A stretch of 64,000 bases of DNA from Streptomyces sp. CG 926 (GCF_003148825.1 NZ_QGGZ01000009.1:310001-374000); one strand, 5' to 3'; shown: positions 33,919 to 42,188, numbered from the stretch's first letter. A program made the numbers and translations. The notes: a model not told the origin generated them from the letters alone.

Positions 33919-35619
33919 CTAGAAGCCCGGCGGCTCGGTGTAGGTGCCCCACTCGTCGCGCAGGACGTTGCAGATCTCGCCCATCGTGGCCTCGGCCCGC
34001 ACCGCGTCCAGCATGGCCGGGATCATGTTCGACCCGTCCCGGGCGGCGTCCAGCATGGCCTTCAGCGCCGCGTCGACCTTGGCGTCCTCGCGCCGGGCCT
34101 TGCGGGCCGCGAGCTCCCGTACCTGGACGGTCTCGACCTCGTGGCTGACCCGGAGGATCTCCAGGTCGCCGGTGACCGACCCGTGGTGCACGTTGACGCC
34201 GACGACGCGCTTGTCGCCCTTCTCCAGGGAGCGCTGGTACTGGAAGGCCGACTCGGCGATCTCCCCGGTGAACCAGCCGTCCTCGATGCCGCGCAGGATG
34301 CCCGAGGTGATCGGCCCGATCGGGTGCTGCCCGTCCGGGTGGGCGCGCAGGCCGCGCTCCTTGATCTGGTCGAAGATCTTCTCGGCCTCGGCCTCGATGC
34401 GGTCGGTGAGCTGCTCCACGAACCAGGAACCGCCCAGCGGGTCCGCCACGTTGGCGACGCCGGTCTCCTCCATCAGCACCTGCTGCGTGCGCAGGGCGAT
34501 CTCGGCCGCCTGCTCGCTCGGCAGGGCGAGGGTCTCGTCCAGGGCGTTGGTGTGCAGGGAGTTCGTACCGCCGAGCACGGCCGCGAGGGCCTCCACGGCG
34601 GTGCGCACGACATTGTTGTACGGCTGCTGCGCGGTCAGCGAGACGCCGGCGGTCTGGGTGTGGAAGCGCAGCCACATGGACTTGTCGCTCTTCGCCCCGT
34701 AGACCTCCTTCATCCAGCGGGCCCAGATCCGGCGCGCGGCGCGGAACTTGGCGATCTCCTCGAAGAAGTCGAGGTGCGCGTCGAAGAAGAAGGACAGGCC
34801 GGGCGCGAAGTCGTCGACGTCCATGCCGCGCGAGAGGCCCAGCTCCACGTAGCCGAAGCCGTCGGCGAGGGTGTACGCGAGCTCCTGCGCGGCCGTGGCC
34901 CCGGCCTCGCGGATGTGGTAGCCGGAGACGGACAGCGGCTTGTAGGCCGGGATGCCCTTCGTGCAGTACTCCATGAGGTCGCCGATGAGGCGCAGGTGCG
35001 GCTCGGGTTCGAAGAGCCACTCCTTCTGGGCGATGTACTCCTTGAAGATGTCGGTCTGGAGCGTGCCGTTGAGGACGGCGGGGTCCACGCCCTGCCGTTC
35101 GGCGGCGACCAGGTACATGCAGAAGGCGGGGACGGCCGGGCCCGAGATCGTCATCGAGGTGGTCACGTCACCGAGCGGGATGTCCTTGAAGAGGACCTCC
35201 ATGTCGGCGGCGGAGTCGATGGCGACCCCGCAGTGGCCCACCTCGCCGAGGGAGCGGGGGTCGTCGGAGTCGCGCCCCATGAGGGTCGGCATGTCGAAGG
35301 CGACGGAGAGCCCGCCGCCGCCGGCGGCCAGGATCATCTTGTAGCGCTCGTTGGTCTGCTCGGCGTTCCCGAACCCGGCGAACTGCCGGATGGTCCAGGT
35401 CCGCCCGCGGTACCCGGTGGCGTGGAGCCCTCGGGTGTACGGGTACTCGCCCGGCCACCCGATGCGCTCGAAGCCCTCGTACTCGTCGCCGGGGCGGGGA
35501 CCGTAGACCGGTTCGACCTCGTCGCCGGAGAGCGTGGTGAAGTCTGCCTCGCGCTTGCGGGCCTTGTCATAACGGGCCTGCCAGCGACGGCGGCCTTCCT
35601 CGATGGCGTCAGCGTCCAT
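33919..35619 (-). CDS. icmA: Isobutyryl-CoA mutase large subunit
   Basis: The 566-residue protein is a methylmalonyl-CoA mutase-type barrel without the C-terminal B12-binding domain, which IcmB must supply. Two specificity residues separate it from methylmalonyl-CoA mutase: Phe80 in 'WTIRQFAGF', where the mutase has Tyr, and Gln198 in 'EYIAQKEW', where it has Arg. Numbering from ATG 35619 puts these exactly at 80 and 198, the known IcmA positions, so I prefer it over ATG 35625. The enzyme interconverts isobutyryl-CoA and n-butyryl-CoA, linking valine breakdown to butyrate-type building blocks. A 24-bp palindrome lies nine bases upstream. icmB is not in the window. Confidence 0.92.
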   Translation of the reverse strand: MDADAIEEGRRRWQARYDKARKREADFTTLSGDEVEPVYGPRPGDEYEGFERIGWPGEYPYTRGLHATGYRGRTWTIRQFAGFGNAEQTNERYKMILAAGGGGLSVAFDMPTLMGRDSDDPRSLGEVGHCGVAIDSAADMEVLFKDIPLGDVTTSMTISGPAVPAFCMYLVAAERQGVDPAVLNGTLQTDIFKEYIAQKEWLFEPEPHLRLIGDLMEYCTKGIPAYKPLSVSGYHIREAGATAAQELAYTLADGFGYVELGLSRGMDVDDFAPGLSFFFDAHLDFFEEIAKFRAARRIWARWMKEVYGAKSDKSMWLRFHTQTAGVSLTAQQPYNNVVRTAVEALAAVLGGTNSLHTNALDETLALPSEQAAEIALRTQQVLMEETGVANVADPLGGSWFVEQLTDRIEAEAEKIFDQIKERGLRAHPDGQHPIGPITSGILRGIEDGWFTGEIAESAFQYQRSLEKGDKRVVGVNVHHGSVTGDLEILRVSHEVETVQVRELAARKARREDAKVDAALKAMLDAARDGSNMIPAMLDAVRAEATMGEICNVLRDEWGTYTEPPGF

Positions 35620-35627
35620 ACCCATGA

Positions 35628-35651
35628 ATTTACTAGGACGTCCTAGTAAAT
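35628..35651. promoter_or_regulatory. 24-bp perfect palindrome at the icmA start
   Basis: Half-sites ATTTACTAGGAC (35628-35639) and GTCCTAGTAAAT (35640-35651) are exact reverse complements with no spacer. It abuts the icmA start, where a bound repressor would block both polymerase and ribosome. A TetR-family repressor is a reasonable guess. Confidence 0.75.
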
Positions 35652-35662
35652 GTCGATGGCAA

Positions 35663-35687
35663 ACCCCCGGGGACTCACCCCGGGGGT
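35663..35687 (-). terminator. Terminator of the MFS-MarR-DUF3817 unit
   Basis: Perfect arms ACCCCCGGGG and CCCCGGGGGT flank the loop ACTCA, 30 nt beyond the DUF3817 stop at 35718 and just upstream of the icmA palindrome. Confidence 0.8.
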
Positions 35688-35717
35688 GGGTGACGCTCGC
35701 CTCGCACGAGGCGCAGA

Positions 35718-36047
35718 TCAGGCCTTGGCGGTCGCGAGCGAGTCGTTGACCAGCGGTTCGACCTCGGCGCGGACCTTGCGCTCGACGAAGAAGGCGGCCA
35801 CCGGAATCGTTCCGCTGAGCATGACCCAGAGCATCTTACCGAAGGGCCACCTGGCCTTGGAGCTCAGATCGAAGGCGAACACCAGGTAGATCATGAAGAG
35901 CACACCGTGGGCCTGCGAGACCACGAAGGTCAGGTCGGCGCCGGTGTCGAAGCCGTACTTCGCCACCATGCAGGCACAGAGGATCAGGAGCATGACCGCG
36001 GTCACGTAGGCCATGGCGCGGTAGCGGGTCAGCACGCTTCGTTTCAT
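35718..36047 (-). CDS. DUF3817 small integral membrane protein
   Basis: The 109-residue protein has about three transmembrane segments ('AYVTAVMLLILCACMVAKYG', 'HGVLFMIYLVFAFDLSS', 'MLWVMLSGTIPVAAFFVE') and the DUF3817 pattern of His-Gly in helix 2 and 'K(A/S)xWPF' before helix 3. Function is unknown. It lies 67 bp after a MarR gene on the same strand. A second DUF3817 gene is at 41654-42001 with the same 'KAKWPF' motif. Confidence 0.87.
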   Translation of the reverse strand: MKRSVLTRYRAMAYVTAVMLLILCACMVAKYGFDTGADLTFVVSQAHGVLFMIYLVFAFDLSSKARWPFGKMLWVMLSGTIPVAAFFVERKVRAEVEPLVNDSLATAKA

Positions 36048-36114
36048 GCCGACGAGCCTAGCCGTCCGTTTTGCTCGATCTTGACGCGGCCCCGGGCGTC
36101 CGGGACGGGGCGCC

Positions 36115-36621
36115 TCAGTCCTGGAAGTCCGCCGCGGCCACGCGCAGCGGGCGCAGCAGGGCGAAGATCTCCCCGCACTCCTCGGCGTCGTACGCGCCGA
36201 GGCCGAAGTCGACGGCCATCAGGTCCTTCGTGGCGGCCTCGACGACCTCGCGGCCCTTCTCCGTGATCGAGGCGAGGGTGCCGCGGCCGTCGTTCGGGTT
36301 GGGCCGCTTGGCGACCAGTCCGGACCTCACCAGTCGGTCCACGGTGTTGGTCACCGACGTCGGGTGGACCATCAGTCGCTCGCCGATCTTGGACATCGGC
36401 AGTTCGCCGGCCTTGGAGAAGGTGAGCAGCACCAGCGCCTCGTACCGGGCGAACGTCAGCCCGTACGGCTTGACGACCGCGTCGACCTCGCCGAGCAGGA
36501 TCTGGTGCGCGCGCATGATCGAGGTGATCGCGGCCATCGAGGGCACGGGTCCCCAGCGCTGCTGCCAGAGCTCGTCGGCACGGGCGATGGGGTCGAAGGG
36601 AAGGCTGAGCGGCTTGGGCAC
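36115..36621 (-). CDS. MarR-family transcriptional regulator
   Basis: The 168-residue product starts at GTG 36621 (MPKPLSLPFDPIARADELW). A MarR winged helix is visible ('FARYEALVLLTFSKAGELPMSKIGERLMVHPTSV' region; the wing 'RPNPNDGRGTLASITEKG'). It lies 21 bp after the MFS gene and before DUF3817, suggesting one unit. The ligand and targets are unknown; the transporter is the obvious candidate. Confidence 0.9.
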   Translation of the reverse strand: MPKPLSLPFDPIARADELWQQRWGPVPSMAAITSIMRAHQILLGEVDAVVKPYGLTFARYEALVLLTFSKAGELPMSKIGERLMVHPTSVTNTVDRLVRSGLVAKRPNPNDGRGTLASITEKGREVVEAATKDLMAVDFGLGAYDAEECGEIFALLRPLRVAAADFQD

Positions 36622-36642
36622 GCGTCCGACCCTACCGGGAGG

Positions 36643-37899
36643 TCAATTCACGGCGAGGGCCGTCTCATCCCTCAGTCGTTCCTCCTGCCGGGTGGCGGAC
36701 CGGAGTTCGGCCAGGAGCAGCAGGACGACCCCGGTTCCGAGGATCCCGGCGCCGGTGACGACCTCGTGCACCGGGCGGAATTCGGCGGCCAGGCCGGCCA
36801 AGGCCATACCGACGCCTTGAAGGGTCATCAGGCCGGTGCTGAGCAGGGTCATCGCCCGGCCACGCAGCTCGTCGGGAACGGCGTCCACGTACCACTGGTC
36901 CAGCCCGAGGGTGTAGGCGTGCGCCAGCCCGGCGAGCAGCAGGGCGGCGACGACCACGGGCAGGCCCGGCCGGACGGCGAAGAGCAGGAGCGGCAGCAGC
37001 CCGGCGGAGGCGAGCGGGATCACGATCCGCGAGCGCGTTCGGGCGGTGAGGGCCGAGCCCGCCCAGAGCTCCCCGGCGATGGTGCCGACGGGCATGGCGC
37101 ACATCATCAGGCCCAGCGCGGCGGTGCCGACGCCGATGCCGTCCGTGTACGGGGCGAGCAGCGCCTCGGGGACGACGAGGAAGACGGGCGGCAGCCAGAA
37201 CAGCAGCATCAGCGCCCGCAGCCGGCGCCGGCCGAGGACGGCGCGCACTCCGGCGAGCGGGGAGGTACGGCCGGCGCTGCGGGCGGGCCGGCTGCGCGTG
37301 CCCAGTCGCAGCAGCAGCGCGGAGCCGAGGAAGCCCGCGGCGGTCAGGGCGATGGCGGCGCGCGGCGCGAGCACGGTGAGCAGCAGCCCACCGAGGCCGA
37401 AGCCGATGAGCTGGGCGCTCTGGGCGACCATGCGCAGCAGCGAGCGGCCCAGGACGAAGACGTCGCCGGTGCCGAGGATGTCGGAGAGGGAGGCGTTGCG
37501 CGTGCCCTGGAACAGCGGCGCCACGAAAGCCATGGCGCAGCGCAGTACGAGGAGCACGGCGACGGGCGTGCCCGGCGCCACCATGGCGGCCGCGCAGAGC
37601 GCGCAGAGGAGGTCGCAGGTGACGAGCACCCGGCGGGCGGGGTGGCGGTCGGCGATCCCGGCGAGCAGGGTGCCGCCGAGGACGTACGGGAGGAAGCCGA
37701 GGGCGAAGGTGAGCGCGCTCATCAAGGGTGAGCCGGTGGTGCGGTAGACGAGGACGGACAGCGAGATCTCGGCGACGACCAGGCCGAGCACGGACAGCAG
37801 GTGGGCGACGAAGACGGTCCGGAACTCACGGACCCGGAACACGGAGCGGTAGCCCGGTGGCGGTGCGGACCGCCCGGGCGCATGGTTTTCGGCGGGCAT
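36643..37899 (-). CDS. MFS transporter
   Basis: The 418-residue protein has about twelve hydrophobic helices and the MFS loop 'GIADRHPARRVLVTCDLL' between helices 2 and 3. The fold and the divergent ArsR-like regulator suggest a drug or metabolite exporter. It starts at ATG 37899 without a strong ribosome-binding site. It leads the MFS-MarR-DUF3817 unit. Confidence 0.88.
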   Translation of the reverse strand: MPAENHAPGRSAPPPGYRSVFRVREFRTVFVAHLLSVLGLVVAEISLSVLVYRTTGSPLMSALTFALGFLPYVLGGTLLAGIADRHPARRVLVTCDLLCALCAAAMVAPGTPVAVLLVLRCAMAFVAPLFQGTRNASLSDILGTGDVFVLGRSLLRMVAQSAQLIGFGLGGLLLTVLAPRAAIALTAAGFLGSALLLRLGTRSRPARSAGRTSPLAGVRAVLGRRRLRALMLLFWLPPVFLVVPEALLAPYTDGIGVGTAALGLMMCAMPVGTIAGELWAGSALTARTRSRIVIPLASAGLLPLLLFAVRPGLPVVVAALLLAGLAHAYTLGLDQWYVDAVPDELRGRAMTLLSTGLMTLQGVGMALAGLAAEFRPVHEVVTGAGILGTGVVLLLLAELRSATRQEERLRDETALAVN

Positions 37900-38011
37900 G
37901 GGCCCAGCGTCCCGAGCCCACCTCCGACGCTCCAGGGATTCGCCTGTGGCCGAATGTTAGGGCAGAGTCTCACGTCGTCGGCCGCCTCGAAGAAGGGGAG
38001 GGAGCGCCGGA

Positions 38012-39010
38012 ATGGGATTGCACCACCACTTCGGGCACGAGGACCTGCTGCGGTGCCGGTTCGCGCTCTCGCCCGCGTGGGAGACGCAGGAGGCGGTGCG
38101 CGTACTGAAACTCACGGAGCGGCAGGGCTACCACCTGCCCTGGCTGCGGCGGATCCGCGCCGCGGCCGACGGGCTGGACCTGCGGCCGTTGTGGCTGCTG
38201 ATGCCGCACCGCGGGCACAGCGTGGACTTCATCGGCCCGCCGCCGAGCGGACCGGGGGTCTCCTTCGAGGAGGAGCTCGCGCTGATCCGCGGGGCGGATC
38301 CGGCCACGGCGCGCGAGGACATCCGCAAGTCGCTGGCCAGTACGCCCGGCGCCCTCGACAGCGACCTGGGCCGGTCGCTGCTCGCCGATCCCGCCCGGGC
38401 CGTACGCGACCTGGCCGATCTGATGGAGCGGGCCTGGAGCCTGCTGATCGAGCCGCACTGGCCGAGGCTGCGGGCCCTGCTGGAGGCGGACATCCTCTTC
38501 CACTCGCGCCGCCTCGCCGCCGGCGGTCTGCAGGCCCTCTTCGACGGGCTGCACCCGAGCCTCGCCTGGGACGCCGCCTCCCTCACCCTGACCATCGAGC
38601 GGCCCACCAGTCACCACGAGCGCGTCCTGGGCGGCCAGGGGCTGCTCCTGATGCCGAGCGCCTTCATCTGGCCGGGGATCGCGGGCGGCTTCGACCCGCC
38701 CTGGCAGCCCACCATCGTCTACCCGGCCCGTGGCATCGGCGCCTTGTGGACCTCGGCCCAGGAGAACACCCCGCACGCGCTCGTCCGGCTGCTGGGCCGG
38801 GCCCGGGCCGAGGTGCTGTGCGCGCTGGAGGAGCCGGCCTCCACCACGGCGCTGGCCCATCGGCTCGGTCTGGCCCCGTCCACGGTCTCGGCCCATCTGG
38901 GGGTCCTGCGGGCGGCGGGGCTGCTCATCTCCGCCCGCCACGGCCACCAGGTCCGCTACGAGCGCACCCCGCTGGCGATCGCGCTCACCACGGGCGACCC
39001 CGCTCCCTGA
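38012..39010 (+). CDS. ArsR-family winged-helix regulator with DUF5937-like N-terminus
   Basis: The 332-residue protein has a large N-terminal domain (~1-240; 'FALSPAWETQEAVRVLKL', 'DFIGPPPSGPGVSFEEEL') and a C-terminal ArsR-type helix-turn-helix ('EVLCALEEPASTTALAHRLG', 'APSTVSAHLGVLRAAGLL', wing 'RHGHQVRYERT'). Such proteins are typical actinobacterial regulators beside MFS genes. GGGAGGG precedes the ATG. The gene is divergent from the MFS gene with a 112-bp gap, so transporter control is likely. Confidence 0.87.
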   Translation: MGLHHHFGHEDLLRCRFALSPAWETQEAVRVLKLTERQGYHLPWLRRIRAAADGLDLRPLWLLMPHRGHSVDFIGPPPSGPGVSFEEELALIRGADPATAREDIRKSLASTPGALDSDLGRSLLADPARAVRDLADLMERAWSLLIEPHWPRLRALLEADILFHSRRLAAGGLQALFDGLHPSLAWDAASLTLTIERPTSHHERVLGGQGLLLMPSAFIWPGIAGGFDPPWQPTIVYPARGIGALWTSAQENTPHALVRLLGRARAEVLCALEEPASTTALAHRLGLAPSTVSAHLGVLRAAGLLISARHGHQVRYERTPLAIALTTGDPAP

Positions 39011-39038
39011 GCCCTGCGGCCCCTGCGGCCCGCAGGGC
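39011..39038 (+). terminator. Terminator after the ArsR-like gene
   Basis: Perfect 9-bp arms GCCCTGCGG and CCGCAGGGC start right at the stop codon at 39010. Confidence 0.6.
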
Positions 39039-39188
39039 GCTGATCCGTACCGCGTTGTCGGTGCCGACGAACACGGAGGCGCCGTACCGGTTGCCGGGAC
39101 GCGGTCGACCGGGCGGTCCTTCCTCAGGTCGGGGACCGCAGGGCCGTACGGGTGAGGGGCGCGGGCGGCCCGGGCCGCGCGGCCCGGG

Positions 39189-39818
39189 TCAGCGGGTGCC
39201 GCGCCGCAGGCCGTGCCGCACCACGCGCTGGCTCAGGGAGCCGAGCCCCTCCAGCACGGTGGCCAGGCCGGCCAGCTGCTCCAGCGCGGCGAGCGCGCTC
39301 CCCGCGCCCTGCGGGTCCACCCCTTCGTACAGCTCGATGCCGATGAAGGAGGCGGCCGTGGCCCGGGCCAGCCCGGCCGGGTCGGCGTACCCCTCCAGCG
39401 GGGTCGCCGCCAGCAGCCGGGTGAGGACCTTCTCCAGCTCCTCGATCCACAGCCCGAGTCCGTCGGCGGTGGCGGCGGCCAGGACGGGCGAGCTCTGCCC
39501 GGCGGCCAGCAGCTGCCCGAGCAGGGCGACGTTCCCGGCGGCCCGTTCCTCCTCGTGCATCGTGCGGGCGAACTCCAGCAGTTCGGCGAGGCTGCCCAGG
39601 GCGGCGAGCCGGTCGCGGTAGCGGGCCACCCGCTGCTCGGCGCCGTACCGGCAGGCCGCGGCGAGCAGCTCGTCCACCGAGCCGAAGTGGTAGAAGATCA
39701 GCCCCTGCCCCACCCCGGCGGTGGTCGCGATGGTGCGGGCCGAGGCCTTGGCGACGCCCTGCTCGGCCAGGGTGCGCAGGGCCCCTTCGAGCAGCTTCTC
39801 CTTGGTGGCGGCGCTCAT
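39189..39818 (-). CDS. TetR-family regulator, last gene of a three-gene coupled operon
   Basis: The 209-residue TetR protein has its helix-turn-helix at residues ~8-52 ('LLEGALRTLAEQGVAKASAR', 'IATTAGVGQGLIFYHFGSVD'). AGGAGG lies upstream of ATG 39818, which overlaps the preceding stop (ATGA). It is the third gene after a polyketide cyclase-like gene and a DUF4166 gene. Two palindromes TTGAGCGA/TCGCTCAA in front of the operon are probable binding sites, so it would autoregulate all three genes. Confidence 0.9.
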   Translation of the reverse strand: MSAATKEKLLEGALRTLAEQGVAKASARTIATTAGVGQGLIFYHFGSVDELLAAACRYGAEQRVARYRDRLAALGSLAELLEFARTMHEEERAAGNVALLGQLLAAGQSSPVLAAATADGLGLWIEELEKVLTRLLAATPLEGYADPAGLARATAASFIGIELYEGVDPQGAGSALAALEQLAGLATVLEGLGSLSQRVVRHGLRRGTR

Positions 39819-40495
39819 GCCCGGACCTCCTCGCGGACCGGCCGCAGGTCGGCGCGGACCCCGTGCGTACGGACGTCCACGTACTCCGCGGCGAAGGAGC
39901 CCTCGTAGCCGAAGAGCGGTCCGAAGCGGCGGTTGACCACCCGTACCCGGATCCGGAACCGACCGGTGGCCTCGTCGAAGGATTCGCGGACCTCGGCGTC
40001 GCCGCCGATCAGGTCGGGGACGCGGACGTCGACGGGGCCCTCGCGGAAGCGGTGTTCGCCGGAGCGGATGAGCAGCGAGCCGTCGGGCTCGGCGCTCATG
40101 TGGAGGTCGCTGGCGAGGTGCTGGTGGGTGCCCAGGTAGTCGAGGACGCAGTCGCGCTCGGGGCTGTGGACCATGGTGGCGTCGAAGCGGTGGGGTCCGC
40201 CGGGCAGCTGGAAGGTCCGCACGAAGGTGACGGTCTCGCGCCCGAAGGAGTCGAGGTAGGGGAGGTTCTCGATGACGAAGGGGACGTCGCGCCCGGCGCG
40301 CGGCACCAGGATGTTCCGCGTGCCGCCGAGCCGGAGGAAGGGCTTCACATAACCGGGGCCGTGCCATATCCGCTCCATGGTGCCGCGGCCGATGCAGCCC
40401 TCGCCGCTGGTGAGCCCCACCGAGAAGCGGCGCTGGACCTGCGGGTGCAGACGGTCGAACTCGGCGCCCATGTGGGCCCGGAAGATGGAGGTCAT
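39815..40495 (-). CDS. DUF4166 domain protein
   Basis: The 226-residue protein ('FRAHMGAEFDRLHPQVQRRF' at the start, 'GTMERIWHGPGYVKPFLRLG', 'FGYEGSFAAEYVDV' at the end) fits the DUF4166 family, sometimes fused to saccharopine-dehydrogenase-like or SDR enzymes. No catalytic residues can be named. Both ends overlap neighbours by 4 bp in ATGA junctions, giving tight translational coupling to the upstream cyclase-like gene and the downstream TetR gene. Confidence 0.83.
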   Translation of the reverse strand: MTSIFRAHMGAEFDRLHPQVQRRFSVGLTSGEGCIGRGTMERIWHGPGYVKPFLRLGGTRNILVPRAGRDVPFVIENLPYLDSFGRETVTFVRTFQLPGGPHRFDATMVHSPERDCVLDYLGTHQHLASDLHMSAEPDGSLLIRSGEHRFREGPVDVRVPDLIGGDAEVRESFDEATGRFRIRVRVVNRRFGPLFGYEGSFAAEYVDVRTHGVRADLRPVREEVRA

Positions 40496-41190
40496 GAGGG
40501 CTCCAGGGTGCTGAGCAGGCGGGGTGCGCGGGCGGGGGTCCGGCCGGGCGGGGTGCGCAGGCAGCGGCGGGCGGCCGGGGTGCCGGGCAGCGGGGGCAGC
40601 AACAGGGCGGCGGCCATCACCACCAGGGCGGCCGGCAGCGGCGCGTACACCAGGGCGGCCACGGACAGCAGGGCGCGCAGGGCGCTCTCGCCGATCGCGC
40701 GGGCGAGGGCGCGGCCCGGGGTGGTCCCGCGCTCGCACCACAGCCGCAGCCGGTCGAAGGACCAGGCGGTGGCCCAGCCCATGAGCGGGCGGAACACCAG
40801 CCGGTCCGCGAGGGCCCCGAAGCGGCCCCAGCGCGAGCGGTAGTCGTAGCCGGTGAGGAAGCGGATCCCGTCGGGGCCGGGGACGTAGCGCCAGTAGCCG
40901 CTGCCCTCGGCGAGCAGCGACAGCGGGTGCGCCGAGGCGAACCGCAGGGCGGAGACCCGGGTGCCGTCGGCCCGGTGGCGTTCCCCGGCGGAGATCCCGG
41001 TCCCGTCGACGGAGAGGAACGGCAGCACGCGGGTCGCGTACCGGAACCGCTGGGGCTCGCCCTCGGCGCGCGGGAGGTAGCCGATGGAGGTGAACCGCAG
41101 GTCCCAGCGCTGGTGCTGGGCCGGGTCCTGGCTGCGCTCCCAGAGCTCGTCCATGTCCGCCCGGATCCGCGTCTCGACGTACAGGCCCAT
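40492..41190 (-). CDS. SRPBCC/polyketide cyclase-like protein with C-terminal membrane segment
   Basis: The 232-residue protein begins 'MGLYVETRIRADMDELWERS', like START/SRPBCC ligand-binding folds ('DPAQHQRWDLRF', 'GTGISAGERH'). Its C-terminal ~60 residues contain hydrophobic helices ('ALRALLSVAALVYAPLPAALVVMAAALLL'), so it may be membrane-bound. ATG 41190 fits homologue-style starts; GTG 41196 is an alternative. The stop overlaps the DUF4166 start (ATGA). It heads the TetR-controlled operon. Its ligand is unknown, perhaps a hydrophobic molecule. Confidence 0.78.
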   Translation of the reverse strand: MGLYVETRIRADMDELWERSQDPAQHQRWDLRFTSIGYLPRAEGEPQRFRYATRVLPFLSVDGTGISAGERHRADGTRVSALRFASAHPLSLLAEGSGYWRYVPGPDGIRFLTGYDYRSRWGRFGALADRLVFRPLMGWATAWSFDRLRLWCERGTTPGRALARAIGESALRALLSVAALVYAPLPAALVVMAAALLLPPLPGTPAARRCLRTPPGRTPARAPRLLSTLEPS

Positions 41191-41210
41191 CTCCACCCCC
41201 GTGCCGTGTG

Positions 41211-41226
41211 TTGAGCGATCGCTCAA
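41211..41226. promoter_or_regulatory. TetR-type operator, site 1
   Basis: TTGAGCGATCGCTCAA is a perfect 16-bp palindrome 21 bp upstream of the cyclase-like start at 41190. Confidence 0.75.
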
Positions 41227-41244
41227 CCGGCACCTTAGGGGAAT

Positions 41245-41260
41245 TTGATCGATCGCTCAA
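41245..41260. promoter_or_regulatory. TetR-type operator, site 2
   Basis: TTGATCGATCGCTCAA differs from site 1 by one base and is centred 34 bp away, about three helical turns, suggesting cooperative binding of two dimers. Confidence 0.65.
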
Positions 41261-41287
41261 ACGATGACCGTCGACCGCCCGGGCACG

Positions 41288-41325
41288 CGAAAGCGCCCCC
41301 GGCCTGTGGGCCGGGGGCGCTTTCG
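41288..41325 (-). terminator. Terminator of the DUF3817/MTH1187 pair
   Basis: A 17-bp perfect stem (41288-41304 with 41309-41325; CGAAAGCGCCC... and ...GGGCGCTTTCG) closes a 4-nt loop TGTG, 35 nt past the stop at 41361. Confidence 0.85.
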
Positions 41326-41360
41326 GAAGTACCGGTGGAAATAGGGCCGGTGAGGGCGGC

Positions 41361-41657
41361 TCAGCCTCCGGCGAGGTGCCGCTCCACCGTCTCGACCTTG
41401 GAGGTGATCCCGTCGTGGACCCCGGGGCGGATGTCGGCCTTGAGGATGAAGGAGACGCGCGGCGCCCGCTCCTCGACGGCGGCCACCGCACGCCGCACCA
41501 CGTCCATGACCTCGTCCCACTCACCTTCGACGGTGGTGAACATGGCATCGGTGCGGTTCGGCAGCCCGGACTCGCGGACCACCCGGACCGCGTCGGCGAC
41601 GTACTCGCCGACCTCTTCACCGACCCCCAGCGGGGTCACCGAGAACGCGACGATCAC
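41361..41657 (-). CDS. MTH1187-family (thiamine-binding-like) protein
   Basis: The 98-residue protein ('IVAFSVTPLGVGEEVGEYVADAV', 'TDAMFTTVEGEWDEVMDVVRRA', 'RVSFILKADIRPG') matches the MTH1187/YkoF-like family, small ferredoxin-like folds reported to bind thiamine-like ligands. It starts at GTG 41657, overlapping the stop of the DUF3817 gene by 4 bp. The role in this organism is unknown. Confidence 0.85.
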   Translation of the reverse strand: MIVAFSVTPLGVGEEVGEYVADAVRVVRESGLPNRTDAMFTTVEGEWDEVMDVVRRAVAAVEERAPRVSFILKADIRPGVHDGITSKVETVERHLAGG

Positions 41658-42001
41658 GCCTGGGCCGCCTCGCGCGCGACACGGGCGGCGACCACGCTGT
41701 CCGCCTCTTCCCGCTTGAGCAGCTTGTCCCCGTAGAGGCCGCCCAGGGGCACCACGGAGAGGACGAAGAAGAACACGACCTTCTTGAACGGCCACTTCGC
41801 CTTGTTCCACACGTCCAGCAGCAGCACCCCGTAGGCCATGAACAGGATCGCGTGCAGGATCCCCAGCGGCATCAACAGGTAGTCGATGTCGGAGATCCGG
41901 CTCAGCAGCGAGCCGAAGATCAGCAGGGCCGGGAACGACAGCGCCTCCGGAACGGAGACGAGGCGCAGTCGGTGCAGGGCGGAGGCGGTCTTGATGTCCA
42001 C
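41654..42001 (-). CDS. DUF3817 small integral membrane protein (second copy)
   Basis: The 115-residue protein has three hydrophobic helices and the same 'WNKAKWPFKK' motif as the copy at 35718. It starts at GTG 42001 (MDIKTASALHRLRLVS) and overlaps the MTH1187-family gene (GTGA), so the two are coupled. This copy is paired with a different partner from the first, which follows a MarR gene. Function unknown. Confidence 0.86.
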   Translation of the reverse strand: MDIKTASALHRLRLVSVPEALSFPALLIFGSLLSRISDIDYLLMPLGILHAILFMAYGVLLLDVWNKAKWPFKKVVFFFVLSVVPLGGLYGDKLLKREEADSVVAARVAREAAQA

Positions 42002-42188
42002 GTGGAACCTTCGGGCTGGAGGCCAGGGTCCTTCCCAGTGTCTCAGTCGCTTTACGGGATCTTGACCGGACCCCTCCCCCGCCGCGACCTCTGCGGACGG
42101 GGTCCGGTCGCACCCATATCTCCCGGGTGTGGCATATATCGTCCACAGGGCCCTGTTCGGGGTCGCCCGGTGCCGATAACGTCTTCCC

